A stretch of 36,137 nt of DNA from Thermoflexus hugenholtzii JAD2 (lineage in GTDB: Bacteria; Pseudomonadota; Gammaproteobacteria; Burkholderiales; Burkholderiaceae): NCBI GenBank assembly GCA_943325205.2, contig CALPOM020000008.1, positions 1 to 36,137 of the forward strand. The letters are read 5' to 3'. Positions 8,947-18,672 of this stretch are shown piece by piece. The notes under the pieces are model-generated. The model was not told where the DNA came from. It made no database searches and saw only the letters and a list, made by a program, of their open reading frames with translations. The position numbers and the translations under genes were made by a program. Each line of letters begins with the position of its first letter. The stretch's first letter is position 1.

Positions 8947-9980
8947 GATCCGTTCGTATATTTTTGTAATTGCTTAATCGTCTCTAAACTAATCTCAATA
9001 CCTGATTGGCGTTGCTGGGCCATTCTATCTAATTCAATAGAGCCAGGTACTATAACCGGCTTACTTGGATCAATTGGCGGACTATCCATGAGGATACTCG
9101 CAAAGTCATTCATGCGCTGCGCAAGCCACTCCGGGGAACCTAATACCTTCGTATCAATAAGAATAAAAAAGTGCCCTAAATTTTGCGGCTCATCAGGCGC
9201 GTCTTGCCACGACTTAATATGAGTTAAATAGGCTGCGTTGGACAATAATCCAGCAAATAAATCGACTAATAATGCAATACCGTATCCCTTGTGCCCCCCA
9301 ATTGGTAATAAGAATCCGTCTAAAGCGGCTTTCGGATCAGTCGTTGGCACACCCATAGCGTCTGTACCCCAAGTGTTGGGGATGGACTCCCCTCTTTTGA
9401 GTGCATTGCGAATCTTGGCACGCGCCACAACACTCATGGCCATATCTAATAGAAATGGTCGCCCACCAGGATTTGGCACACCAAAACCAAGCGGACTGTT
9501 ACCCAACCTTGCATCAGTTCCACCCCATGGCGCAATAGTTGTTGTCGCATTACTACCGATGATCGTTGCAAAACCTTGCTCAGCAGCTAATAATGCATAG
9601 GGTGAAATCGGTCCAAAATGGTTACTCCCCCGAGCTAATGCAATACCAATTCCACAGTCTTTAGCAACAGCCATAGCCGCCTCCAGGGTTCGCATCCCAA
9701 CTAAAGGACCAACGCCATTGTCGCCATTCACTCGAACCATGGCCGAAGCGATGCGTTCAACAACAATTTGAGGCTGTGGATTTATTCCACCAATTCGTAA
9801 TCGATCACCATAAGATTCAATCCTACTCAAACCATGCGTTGATAAACCAAATAAGTCTGCAAGCACTAAGATTTGTACGACATCTCTGGCATCATTGGGC
9901 TTTAAACCCAGTTGAATAAAAGCATCTATGCCTAACTGCGTGAGGTCTTTTTCTGAAATAATTTGATTTTGAAGGGTCAT
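8943..9980 (-). CDS. Ldh2-type (malate/L-lactate/sulfolactate dehydrogenase-like) NAD(P)-dependent oxidoreductase
   Basis: LFGLSTHGLSRIE, VNGDNGVGPLVG, ARGSNHFGPISPYA, GGHKGYGIALLVDLFAGLLSNA motifs. Confidence 0.9.
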   Translation of the reverse strand: MTLQNQIISEKDLTQLGIDAFIQLGLKPNDARDVVQILVLADLFGLSTHGLSRIESYGDRLRIGGINPQPQIVVERIASAMVRVNGDNGVGPLVGMRTLEAAMAVAKDCGIGIALARGSNHFGPISPYALLAAEQGFATIIGSNATTTIAPWGGTDARLGNSPLGFGVPNPGGRPFLLDMAMSVVARAKIRNALKRGESIPNTWGTDAMGVPTTDPKAALDGFLLPIGGHKGYGIALLVDLFAGLLSNAAYLTHIKSWQDAPDEPQNLGHFFILIDTKVLGSPEWLAQRMNDFASILMDSPPIDPSKPVIVPGSIELDRMAQQRQSGIEISLETIKQLQKYTNGS

Positions 9981-10063
9981 AAAGTTTACTTAAATAAAAA
10001 ATCATTTTAAATTAAATATCGATCAGACCTAGAAAATCCAATTCCATGGCTCAGATCAAGTAA

Positions 10064-10324
10064 TTGATAAAAATGAAGAGAAAAATGGTAATATTTGAAG
10101 CTAGTTCAAAAAAGATTCAGCCATTCATGCAAAATAAGACCGTTTTTCAACCAGGCCAAAAACTGCAACACCTCAAAACTGGGGGACTTTATCAGATTAT
10201 TTGCCAAGCAAATATCGAGGCAACCCTTGAAGAGGTATATGTTTATCAGGCCCTTTCTAATCACAGCCATTGGGTTCGGCCTGCTTCTGAAATGCTCGAC
10301 GGTCGATTTATTGCGATTGAATAA
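10064..10324 (+). CDS. DUF1653-like small protein
   Basis: KTGGLYQIICQA....TLEEVYVYQALSNHSHWVRPASEML resembles DUF1653 (YxHxKGGxYxv...vYxaLyg....WvRP). Start codon uncertain (TTG 10064, ATG 10073 or ATG 10085). Confidence 0.65.
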   Translation: MIKMKRKMVIFEASSKKIQPFMQNKTVFQPGQKLQHLKTGGLYQIICQANIEATLEEVYVYQALSNHSHWVRPASEMLDGRFIAIE

Positions 10325-10364
10325 TGTTTAATTTAATAAAAGGATTAATTAAAGGAGATTCGTG

Positions 10365-10856
10365 ATGGGACTAAAGTTTATGGAACATATTTTGATTTTG
10401 ACCCATGACCCTGAGGGTACCAGAGATTGGTTTTGCCAAAACTTAGGTTTTCGGGATGGCTACCATCCAGAATTCGGATTTCCGGTTTACTGGCTGTATA
10501 TTGGTGACCAGGATGTAATTCATGTAGGGAAGGCTAAATACTCCGAACATCAAATTGCTTATCTGAGCACGCCAGACGATTCCAAACCCATCGATAACAG
10601 TGCGGGTGCACTTGGCTCAGCTCGCATTGATCATGTTTGTTTTAACTGCGAAAAAATTGAAGAGTTCATAGAACGCTTTCAAAAAAATGGGATTGAGTTT
10701 AGTGAACGCAAAGCACATAATTCGCATTTGTATCAATTATTTTTAAGAGAGCCTATTAATGGGATTAAAGTAGAGCTCAATTTTGCTGCTGAAGAGGCCC
10801 TACGTGCTGGCCGTGTAGCATCTTGGACTGATAGCGGTCAAACAGTTACTAACTAA
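10365..10856 (+). CDS. VOC (glyoxalase/bleomycin resistance) family protein
   Basis: HILILTHDPEGTRDWFCQNLGF...IDHVCFNCE...GIKVELNF; SD AAAGGAG at 10351-10357. Confidence 0.85.
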   Translation: MGLKFMEHILILTHDPEGTRDWFCQNLGFRDGYHPEFGFPVYWLYIGDQDVIHVGKAKYSEHQIAYLSTPDDSKPIDNSAGALGSARIDHVCFNCEKIEEFIERFQKNGIEFSERKAHNSHLYQLFLREPINGIKVELNFAAEEALRAGRVASWTDSGQTVTN

Positions 10857-10860
10857 ATAA

Positions 10861-10890
10861 GGATCTCATTGATCAATTTGAGATCCTCTT
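10861..10890 (+). terminator. Possible intrinsic terminator: GGATCTCA...TGAGATCC stem with TCTTCATCTTC tract
   Basis: 8-bp perfect arms (10861-10868, 10879-10886) starting 4 bp after the VOC stop; U-tract is imperfect. Confidence 0.5.
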
Positions 10891-10968
10891 CATCTTCAGG
10901 CCAAGAGCAAGCCCCGTGTGACAGTTCAGTCTTTAGGGCTTTGCTCAGGTAACTGTGGATTAAAGGTG

Positions 10969-11721
10969 TTACTCAATGCCAACTTGTTCAAAAAAAGGTT
11001 TAGCGCTCCCACCTAAAAATGCTAAAAAATCTCTAGCCTCGTTGGGATACTTAGCACTCTTCATAACGCCAGCTGAATAAGTCGTATAGTTTTGCAGTTC
11101 CCGTGGCAATGGCCCTACATATTTCAATCCTTTGGATTCAAACATCTTAATTTCAGTAATAGCCCCAAAACCAATTTCATTACCCGTTCCATGGATGACT
11201 TGTTCCATCACTAAATCCCCATTGACAAATCGTTTAGTTTTCCCCTGTAACTGCTCACTCATTCCTAACTTTTCAAATAATTTCGCTAAATAATTCCCCG
11301 TCGAAGCTTGGTTATAAACTAAAGAGTCCGCTTGTAACAATGCGTCCTTAAAACTCTCCACCGTTGAAATTTGTGGACTCTTTAACGTTTTTCGTACAGT
11401 CACACCAGCGCCAACTTTCCCAATTAAAACACCTTTTTCAGTCACTAAAGTCCCTATGTGAATTTGCTCATTAATCAAAGATACGGGGGCAATTAAAAGG
11501 TCAGCAACTGGTTGATCTGCAAGCAACTTAGCAAGTTGTGGGGCTGTTCCTAAGCGAATTTTTACTTGATGACCTGAAGTCTTGGTATATTGGGCTACTG
11601 CTAATACAAGTCCGGGCTCAACCGCGCCGGCACTCATTACTTGTAACTCGACAGCCTGCAAATGAAACACCCCAAGAAAAATTCCGATAAAAATCAATTT
11701 AAATTGCTTACGAACCATCAA
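10969..11721 (-). CDS. ModA-like extracellular substrate-binding protein (orphan)
   Basis: N-terminal signal; ELQVMSAGAVEPGL, LGTAPQLAKLLADQPVADLLIAP, YNQASTGNYLAKLFEKLG; no ModB/ModC neighbour. Confidence 0.8.
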   Translation of the reverse strand: MMVRKQFKLIFIGIFLGVFHLQAVELQVMSAGAVEPGLVLAVAQYTKTSGHQVKIRLGTAPQLAKLLADQPVADLLIAPVSLINEQIHIGTLVTEKGVLIGKVGAGVTVRKTLKSPQISTVESFKDALLQADSLVYNQASTGNYLAKLFEKLGMSEQLQGKTKRFVNGDLVMEQVIHGTGNEIGFGAITEIKMFESKGLKYVGPLPRELQNYTTYSAGVMKSAKYPNEARDFLAFLGGSAKPFFEQVGIE

Positions 11722-11727
11722 AAACTC

Positions 11728-12084
11728 CTATTCTGTTTGACTGACTACTTCTTGAAAAGTTCTCCGAATTTTCAAGGGATTTGATACATAATAAAATGTT
11801 TCTCTTGTCCCACCAGAGCCAATAATCGTAAAGGTTCCGTAGCCTAAAATACGACCCAAAATTGTTTGATCAACATTAATCGATTCTATTTTTGATAAAT
11901 TCATCTCAACACTTCTGCGAGAAATAATTCCCTCCTTGACTACTACCCGCTTATTCGTAAGGACATATTCATTCGATTTAAATAGGTAAGCAATGGGATG
12001 TGCAAAAAAATAAAGCCAATGATTTCTGGCTTCATAAATCACTAATTCTTGACTAATTAAGTTTTTATTAACGTAAGAGCCCAT
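11728..12084 (-). CDS. Bacterial PH-domain (bPH2/YdbS-like) protein
   Basis: YVLTNKRVVVKEGIISRRSVEMNLSKIESINVDQTILGRILGYGTFTIIGSGG is characteristic of bPH2 domains. Confidence 0.85.
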   Translation of the reverse strand: MGSYVNKNLISQELVIYEARNHWLYFFAHPIAYLFKSNEYVLTNKRVVVKEGIISRRSVEMNLSKIESINVDQTILGRILGYGTFTIIGSGGTRETFYYVSNPLKIRRTFQEVVSQTE

Positions 12085-12161
12085 ATTTTTAGAGTCCCAT
12101 GCAAAATCTATTTAAATGATCAACGCTTCACACATTAGAACAGATATGACTTACTTAATAA

Positions 12162-12737
12162 TTACCCAAAATGTTTTGCTAATTCAGGATCAAACTTACC
12201 ATCAATTAATACAAATAAAATCTTACAAGGTTTACCAGACCGGTTTGCCCATGCATGACTTGTCCCACGTTCGACTAAAAAATCCCCTTGCCGCATGAGA
12301 CGCTCTTCTTGATCCAGGACCAGGTAAATCTCCCCCTCTAAAATCAAGGCATAATCAACCGACTCTGTACGGTGCATTAAAGGATGGCCACCCTGCTTAA
12401 AGGTTGAGGCCTTATCCGTCCCCATCGCGCCAAAAGCAGCTTTTGCTCCTTCTGAGCCCAATTGCTTTGTCCAGTCACCTTCAGGGCCAAATTCAATAAT
12501 CCGAACTACGGAACCACTTTTAGGTGGCTCTAGCACCATTGGGCCAGTCGTTGGGTCGGGACCATTATTCACGACCGCAGGGGTCTCATGCGTAATCCAC
12601 AAGTTGGTACAATAAAATCCAACGCGTTTGGGGTTCGTATGAACCGCTGGTGCAGCACAATCTTCGGTTACTATGGATTGACCATGCTCATCATGCCCAG
12701 TAACAATCCGGCGAACATATCCTTTAGCTTGTTCCAT
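12162..12737 (-). CDS. Cupin domain-containing protein
   Basis: MHRTESVDYALILEGEIYLVLDQEERLMRQGDFLVERGTSHAWANRSGKPCKILFV cupin motifs 1 and 2. Confidence 0.88.
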   Translation of the reverse strand: MEQAKGYVRRIVTGHDEHGQSIVTEDCAAPAVHTNPKRVGFYCTNLWITHETPAVVNNGPDPTTGPMVLEPPKSGSVVRIIEFGPEGDWTKQLGSEGAKAAFGAMGTDKASTFKQGGHPLMHRTESVDYALILEGEIYLVLDQEERLMRQGDFLVERGTSHAWANRSGKPCKILFVLIDGKFDPELAKHFG

Positions 12738-12810
12738 TAGAATTTTCCTTATCTATCGTTATAGTTCATTATATTGATTGGTGTGAACTCACCAAAAATT
12801 GGCCAAATTC

Positions 12811-12842
12811 CTATCTATTCTCTATTCTATCTATTCTCTATT
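12811..12842. repeat. Perfect 16-bp tandem duplication CTATCTATTCTCTATT x2
   Basis: Copies 12811-12826 and 12827-12842 are identical; the second overlaps the stop codon of the 12841-13305 gene. Confidence 0.9.
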
Positions 12843-13305
12843 AATAGTGCGATTTAAAACTAATCGCATCTCGATAATGAATATCCTCTAAATCAATAAA
12901 TGATCGCATAGTCTTCTTATCAACGGTATATTGCATCTTGCGATTAGTCTCATTACAAGCCCGAATATCAAGAATTTCTAAATGCTCCTTCACTTCCCAC
13001 TCATGTGCACCAGCGATGCCAGGCGGGGCATAAATCATGGACCCAGGCCCTACCTCAAACTCCTCCCCAGAAACATTACGCACCGTTGCACTGCCAGCAA
13101 TCACGTAATAACATGCCTCAATCGGATGCCAGTGTAACTGTTCATAAGTACCCGGCGCATAAGTAGCTCTACCAAGACGTACTCGGTCTGTTTCGTTTAC
13201 CTCAGGCCAACCAATCAATCGTTGATAGGTTTGTCCATCAGTGACGCCTCGTCGACCAGGATAATCCGCTTGATTGAGGACTTGTAAGGTTGCTTTTAAT
13301 TCCAT
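12841..13305 (-). CDS. Cupin domain-containing protein
   Basis: YEQLHWHPIEACYYVIAGSATVRNVSGEEFEVGPGSMIYAPPGIAGAHEWEV. Confidence 0.88.
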   Translation of the reverse strand: MELKATLQVLNQADYPGRRGVTDGQTYQRLIGWPEVNETDRVRLGRATYAPGTYEQLHWHPIEACYYVIAGSATVRNVSGEEFEVGPGSMIYAPPGIAGAHEWEVKEHLEILDIRACNETNRKMQYTVDKKTMRSFIDLEDIHYRDAISFKSHY

Positions 13306-13326
13306 TTTTTCTCCTTCTTTAGTTGA

Positions 13327-14085
13327 CTAGAGCATGACACTTCCTGCATTAACATTTAAATTAACTCCGGTAATCCCTTTGGCCTGCGGTGAAGCTAAAA
13401 ATAAAACAGCAGCCGCACTATCGCTAGGCTCAATCCGGTGATTCAATGGATTAGCGGCCGCTAATTGTTGTAAATCGTTTTCACTCCGAATTTGCATGAC
13501 ACGTTCAGTCGCTGTTGTACCTGGTGATACAGCATTAACAGTAATACCAAAGCCGCCCAGTTCTTTTGCTAAATGTTTTGTATAGCCAAGAACCCCTGCC
13601 TTTGCTGCACCATATGGAAGGTATGACTTGGCGTGCGGGTTAGGTGATACGCCAGCAATTGATCCTAGCAAAATGATTCGCCCTGATGGCCGGATTTTCA
13701 TCCAGGGAACTACCGCTTGAGTACATAAAAAAACCGATTTGAGATTCACATTGAGGACTTCATCCCATTCTATTTCAGTAATTTCTGTCACCGGTAATAA
13801 ACGCTTAAAGCCACCTACCGCATGAACTAAAATATCGATATGCGCATATCTCTGGCCAATCTCGTTGATAGTCGCCCGAATCGAGACAGCCTTTGTAACA
13901 TCTACAGCATGGGCACTTGCATGACCTCCTGTAGCTTTAATTTTTTCGACTAAACCATCTAAGTCAATTTGATTTCTGGCGAGCGCACAAACATGTGCTC
14001 CCTCACGCGCAAATTGGAGAGCAATCTCTTTGCCGATCCCCTGACTAGCCCCTGTTACAACCACAATCACACCAGAAAATTGCAT
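13327..14085 (-). CDS. SDR family NAD(P)-dependent oxidoreductase
   Basis: VVTGASQGIGKEIA, NVNLKSVFLCTQAV, YGAAKAGVLGYTKHLA; probable ATG at 14085. Confidence 0.92.
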   Translation of the reverse strand: MQFSGVIVVVTGASQGIGKEIALQFAREGAHVCALARNQIDLDGLVEKIKATGGHASAHAVDVTKAVSIRATINEIGQRYAHIDILVHAVGGFKRLLPVTEITEIEWDEVLNVNLKSVFLCTQAVVPWMKIRPSGRIILLGSIAGVSPNPHAKSYLPYGAAKAGVLGYTKHLAKELGGFGITVNAVSPGTTATERVMQIRSENDLQQLAAANPLNHRIEPSDSAAAVLFLASPQAKGITGVNLNVNAGSVML

Positions 14086-14089
14086 CAGC

Positions 14090-14983
14090 TTAGGACTGCG
14101 TTTTAGCAATCAACCCATCATAAAAGCAAATCACTGCTGAGCTATCACGATCACCTGCACCTTTACTTAACTCAGAAGCAAGTGCTTGGGCATTAAGACT
14201 TATTAACGGGACTGGACAATGCAAACTAGCCGCGTAAGATACCATTAACTGCACATCTTTATAGTGCGTTGTTAAGTGACCGATGGGAGGATAAAAATCT
14301 CTATTCACCATCCGATAACCCTTCTGATCCATCGCCTTCGAAAAAGCAGCAGATTTTTTTAATACCTCCAAAGCTTTTAGCTGATCGATGCCAGCTTTTT
14401 TTGCTAATGTTAATCCTTCGGCCATCCCCATCCGATTAATCGACAGTACTAAATTAACGACTAACTTAATTGCTGCGCCAGTTCCACTTGACCCCATATA
14501 AACTGACTCGCGTGCCATGGCGGCAAATATAGGACAACATTGCTCATAGATCGACTCTTGCCCACCCACCATAAATATCGTATCTTTGATGGCACACATT
14601 TCACTTGTGCCGCTAATCGATGCGTCTAAAAAATGTATTCCTCGGCTAGCTAGCTCTTGAGCTAACTCGATTGATAATTCAGGATCAGAAGTTGAACTAT
14701 CTAAAATGATTAAATCTTTTTTCGGTTGGGCAAATAAATTTAAATCTGTTTGAACGACTTGCCGAACAATTTTTGAATTGGGTAAAGACAGAATAATGAC
14801 ATCCACAAGTACGGGTAAATCTCTCAGTTCAGATACTGGAATTGCCCCGTGCGCCGCAACAGCTGCAATTTTTTCTGGATCAAGATCGAAAGCGTGAACC
14901 GTATAATTTGCAGCCAATAAATGCTTTACTAGCCATCCACCCATTAACCCTAGGCCAATAAAGCCAATTTTCGGAGTTTTCAT
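14090..14983 (-). CDS. NAD(P)-dependent oxidoreductase, 3-hydroxyisobutyrate dehydrogenase-like
   Basis: IGFIGLGLMGGWLVKHLL Rossmann motif; DASISGTSEMC; GAAIKLVVNLVL catalytic-Lys region. Confidence 0.92.
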   Translation of the reverse strand: MKTPKIGFIGLGLMGGWLVKHLLAANYTVHAFDLDPEKIAAVAAHGAIPVSELRDLPVLVDVIILSLPNSKIVRQVVQTDLNLFAQPKKDLIILDSSTSDPELSIELAQELASRGIHFLDASISGTSEMCAIKDTIFMVGGQESIYEQCCPIFAAMARESVYMGSSGTGAAIKLVVNLVLSINRMGMAEGLTLAKKAGIDQLKALEVLKKSAAFSKAMDQKGYRMVNRDFYPPIGHLTTHYKDVQLMVSYAASLHCPVPLISLNAQALASELSKGAGDRDSSAVICFYDGLIAKTQS

Positions 14984-15429
14984 GCTGGTTTACGTTTCAT
15001 TAAAAAAGCTTGAATACCCTCTTGAACTACTTCTCCGCGCTGATTAATAACCTGTAATTGACGCTTCATCACGCCCCGGTCTGACTTGGATGTTTCACTT
15101 AACTCCGTCACAGTAATCTTGGCGTGAATCGTATCCCCAATTTTAGTCGGCTTGGTAAATTTCAGACTTTCAAATCCTAAAAATGCTATTAATGTGTCAT
15201 CATATAAATGTAACTGGAATAATAGCCCTGCAGCAATGGCATAAATCAATGGACCATGCGCAATACGTGTTCCAAATTGCGTATTTTTGCAATACTCTTC
15301 ATTGATGTGTAATGGATTGTAATCGCCGGATATGCCAGCAAAATTGACAATGTCTGTTTCTGTAATCGTCCTAGCAGCACTCTCAAATGTTTTACCAACT
15401 TGCCACTCTTCCCAATATAGTCCAACCAT
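14980..15429 (-). CDS. MaoC-like dehydratase/hydratase (hot-dog fold)
   Basis: ITETDIVNFAGISGDYNPLHINEEYCKNTQFGTRIAHGPL; ATG at 15429 with GGGGAATAAAG upstream. Confidence 0.92.
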   Translation of the reverse strand: MVGLYWEEWQVGKTFESAARTITETDIVNFAGISGDYNPLHINEEYCKNTQFGTRIAHGPLIYAIAAGLLFQLHLYDDTLIAFLGFESLKFTKPTKIGDTIHAKITVTELSETSKSDRGVMKRQLQVINQRGEVVQEGIQAFLMKRKPA

Positions 15430-15431
15430 CT

Positions 15432-16634
15432 TTATTCCCCTTGACAAAAAATCGCACCACTTGTTCTTAAGCCATTAATCTGCTCTTGGCTATAAGACAA
15501 TAATTCAGCTAAGACTGTTCTAGTATCCTGCCCAAGTTCAGGGGCAGGATTAGAAATCACTGGCCGATCATGCCCCATTTTTACTGGATAAGCCGGCATA
15601 CGAACTTTTCCTACAACCGGATGATCGTATTCAACTACGGCCTGATTTTGAATCGCCGGTGGTTCTGCAAAAGCCGCATCAAAATGATTGACTGGACTTG
15701 CCGGCACATCGTCATTGCGAAATTTATCCATCCAATATTGCGTTGTATTTAAAGCGATAAATGGTTCTAAAATAGCTAATAAAGCATGTCGATGCGCTAC
15801 CCGAGAAGCATTCGTTTTAAATCGCTCATCCTCAAAAACCGTAGTTAATCCTAAGGATTTACAGAAGTTCTTCCAATGAACCTCTTCACGAGCTGCGACA
15901 ACGATATAAGAATCTTTTGTTTTAAAAGCTTGCCAAGGCACTGAGTACTCGTGCGCAGAACCCGGCGGTTTAGGTAACTCGCCATTACTTAACCACATCG
16001 TTCCAAGATAGGTCAGTAAGCTCAACATAGCGTCAAACATGGCCAACTCCATATGTTGCCCTTGACCAGTTTTTTCTCGCTCATATAGTGCTGCTAGAAT
16101 CCCTTGACTAGAAAACAGCCCACCACTTAAATCAGCTAATGGAATCCCAAGTCGAACCGGTGGACGACCAGGCTCACCGGTAATCGCCATATGTCCACTA
16201 ATCGCCTGAATAATAATATCTAAAGCAGGATAGTCTTTGTAGTCGCCATCGGATCCAAAACCAGTAATCGAACAATGAATAATTTGAGGATTGACCTTAG
16301 CTAGCTCAGGATAATCAATCCCTAAACGTTGCATTACCCCTGGTCGAAAATTATCTACAATTACGTCGGCACTTTTAACTAAATCCAAAAAAATATTTCT
16401 ACCTTGTGGATTTTTTAAATCAATAACTACACTCTTTTTATTGCGATTAAATGTTAAAAATAATCCGCTAACACCTAAATAAGGTGCTACAGATGGATTG
16501 CGCCCAAGGTCGCCATGCGGCGCTTCAACTTTAATGACCTCTGCGCCCATATCCGACAATATTTGCCCACCATAGGTCCCAGCGATAATTTGACCAAGCT
16601 CAATAATTCGAACACCAGTTAATGAATGTGTCAC
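15432..16634 (-). CDS. CaiB/BaiF family CoA-transferase
   Basis: VRIIELGQIIAGTYGGQILSDMGAEVIKVEAPHGDLGR; NRNKKSVVIDLKNPQGR; DNFRPGVMQRLGIDY. Confidence 0.95.
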   Translation of the reverse strand: MTHSLTGVRIIELGQIIAGTYGGQILSDMGAEVIKVEAPHGDLGRNPSVAPYLGVSGLFLTFNRNKKSVVIDLKNPQGRNIFLDLVKSADVIVDNFRPGVMQRLGIDYPELAKVNPQIIHCSITGFGSDGDYKDYPALDIIIQAISGHMAITGEPGRPPVRLGIPLADLSGGLFSSQGILAALYEREKTGQGQHMELAMFDAMLSLLTYLGTMWLSNGELPKPPGSAHEYSVPWQAFKTKDSYIVVAAREEVHWKNFCKSLGLTTVFEDERFKTNASRVAHRHALLAILEPFIALNTTQYWMDKFRNDDVPASPVNHFDAAFAEPPAIQNQAVVEYDHPVVGKVRMPAYPVKMGHDRPVISNPAPELGQDTRTVLAELLSYSQEQINGLRTSGAIFCQGE

Positions 16635-16642
16635 AACAATCT

Positions 16643-17785
16643 CTACAGACCTAAACTAGTTGCAATGATGTTGCGCTGAATTTCGGAGGTGCCACCACCA
16701 ATTGTTGCTAATCGTGAGTCTCGAAAAAAACGTTGTAATGGATACTCCATACAGTACCCATAACCACCTAGAATCTGTAAACTCATATCCGCAATTGATT
16801 TATATGATTCACTCGTATACAGCTTTAAGATCGCCGCATCTTGACGCGTGTCTTTACCCTGCTCTACTAACCAAGCATATCGATAAACCATAGTCTGCGC
16901 AATATCTAACATGGCTTTCATATCAGCTAACTTATGTGAAACAGCTTGAAACTTACCAATTGGTTTACCAAACTGTACGCGCGTCTTCGCATGCTCTAAT
17001 GCAAAATCAAACGCTGCTCTAGCAGCTCCTGTTCGAGCTGCAGATAAACATAAACGCTCGTAGCACAAATAAGTATCTGCACCCTTCCAACCCTGATCAA
17101 GCTCCCCTAAAATAGCATTTGCCGGCACCTTAACATCGCTATAGAGCACCTCGGTTGTCCCAATCGAGCGCTGGCCTAGAGTTGCTAATTTCTTCACTTC
17201 TATACCGGGTAATTTTGTATCCACCAAGAAATTAGTAATGCCCTGCTGTTTCTTTTCTAACAAATTCGTTCGAGTTACTAAGATACAGTAGTCACTGATA
17301 TCCATCCCAGAGGTATAGACTTTTCGGCCATTGACCAAAAAATGATCACCCTGATGAATTGCCCGTGTTTTCAAAGCGCTGGCATCCGACCCAGAGTCTG
17401 GCTCCGTCAATCCAAAACAAAATGACAACTCGCCGCGCAAAACTTTAGGGACCATATGCTCTATTTGCTCTTTACTGCCATGCTTTAATACCGCAACACA
17501 GCCGTATGTCAAATTACGAAATACCCATAAACCCAACTCTTCAAAGTGGTACCCCAAGACATCTAACATAATAGCAAGATCTGTCGCCGTACCCCCGGCA
17601 CCACCGTATTCTTCAGGGCCAATTAAACCAAGCCAACCATTTTTGGCTAAGGCATTAAAAGCCTCTCGAGGAGGGGTCTCGGTTTCATCACATTTTCGAA
17701 CATACTCCTGACTACAAACATCTTTCAGTAATTCCGATAAGTGGTTTTGGATATTTTTTTGATCTGCTGTTAATTCAAAATTCAT
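16643..17785 (-). CDS. Acyl-CoA dehydrogenase family protein
   Basis: CFGLTEPDSGSDASALKTRA; QFGKPIGKFQAVSHKLADM; QILGGYGYCMEYPLQRFFRDSRLATIGGGTSEIQRNIIA. Confidence 0.95.
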   Translation of the reverse strand: MNFELTADQKNIQNHLSELLKDVCSQEYVRKCDETETPPREAFNALAKNGWLGLIGPEEYGGAGGTATDLAIMLDVLGYHFEELGLWVFRNLTYGCVAVLKHGSKEQIEHMVPKVLRGELSFCFGLTEPDSGSDASALKTRAIHQGDHFLVNGRKVYTSGMDISDYCILVTRTNLLEKKQQGITNFLVDTKLPGIEVKKLATLGQRSIGTTEVLYSDVKVPANAILGELDQGWKGADTYLCYERLCLSAARTGAARAAFDFALEHAKTRVQFGKPIGKFQAVSHKLADMKAMLDIAQTMVYRYAWLVEQGKDTRQDAAILKLYTSESYKSIADMSLQILGGYGYCMEYPLQRFFRDSRLATIGGGTSEIQRNIIATSLGL

Positions 17786-17789
17786 TGCT

Positions 17790-18668
17790 TTACTTTTTCA
17801 TAGTAGTGATAACACGTTTTGCTTGGCGATACATTGCATAATCAATTAGTTGATTATTAATCGTAATCGCAGCAATACCCTCTTTTTCTGCTGCTTCAAA
17901 TTCGATGATGATTTGCTCGTAATACGCGATTAATGCCGGCGAAATTCCGTAAGCTTTTTCAACAATTTCAATCTGCTTAGGATGAATAATGGTTCGGCCA
18001 ACATAACCCAAACTCGCAGACATAGTTGACTCAATTAATAATCCAGACTCATCATTTAAATTTGCAAATACACCGTCGATCGGTGTAACATTACCAGCCG
18101 CACGCGAATCTAATAGAACCTTAGACCTAGCGTATAACATTTCTGGGCCGTCAACCGACCATCCACAACCAAGATTATTTTGTAAATCGCCATCCTTGGC
18201 AGTCCCTAAAGAGGTTAGCTGGACTCGCGCAGATGCCTTAATTAAGTCATAACATCGATACACACCCAATGCAGTCTCAATTTGTAAACCAATCGCTACT
18301 CCGGCAATCCCTTGGGCCTGCTCTAGAAGATCTAGTTGTTTTGATACTTTTTCAATATCCTGAGGGTGTTCAGCTTTTGGAATAAATACCATCCCTAAAC
18401 CAGCCACCGTGATTGCTTCAACATCCTCTGCTAAAAGACCCGTATCTGCGGCGTTTACTCTTACCATGACGTAGGGCTTATCTTTTGCAGGCGAATCATG
18501 CAAGTCCAAAATTGTTTGTCGAACTAATTGCCTTGCCTCAACCTTTGAACTATTTGAAACAGAATCCTCTAGATCGAGAATCACGGCGTCTACATCGCTT
18601 GCAATTGCCTTAGCCATCACCTTTGGATTAATTCCAGGGGCAAATAATGCTGTTCTAATATATCTCAT
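17790..18668 (-). CDS. HpcH/HpaI-family CitE-like acyl-CoA lyase (citryl/malyl/citramalyl-CoA lyase-like)
   Basis: RTALFAPG, AVILDLEDSVSNSSKVEAR, VMVRVNA, IGLQIETALGV, GRTIIHPKQIEIV. Confidence 0.92.
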   Translation of the reverse strand: MRYIRTALFAPGINPKVMAKAIASDVDAVILDLEDSVSNSSKVEARQLVRQTILDLHDSPAKDKPYVMVRVNAADTGLLAEDVEAITVAGLGMVFIPKAEHPQDIEKVSKQLDLLEQAQGIAGVAIGLQIETALGVYRCYDLIKASARVQLTSLGTAKDGDLQNNLGCGWSVDGPEMLYARSKVLLDSRAAGNVTPIDGVFANLNDESGLLIESTMSASLGYVGRTIIHPKQIEIVEKAYGISPALIAYYEQIIIEFEAAEKEGIAAITINNQLIDYAMYRQAKRVITTMKK

Positions 18669-18672
18669 GCAC

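Noticed and set aside
9238-9600. 120-aa plus-strand ORF
   Set aside because: Fully antisense to the well-supported Ldh2-like gene; composition (many Pro/Ala/Asn, no domain) looks like a shadow ORF.
10095-10331. 78-aa alternative frame over the DUF1653-like gene
   Set aside because: The 10064-10324 frame carries the recognisable DUF1653-like sequence; this frame does not.
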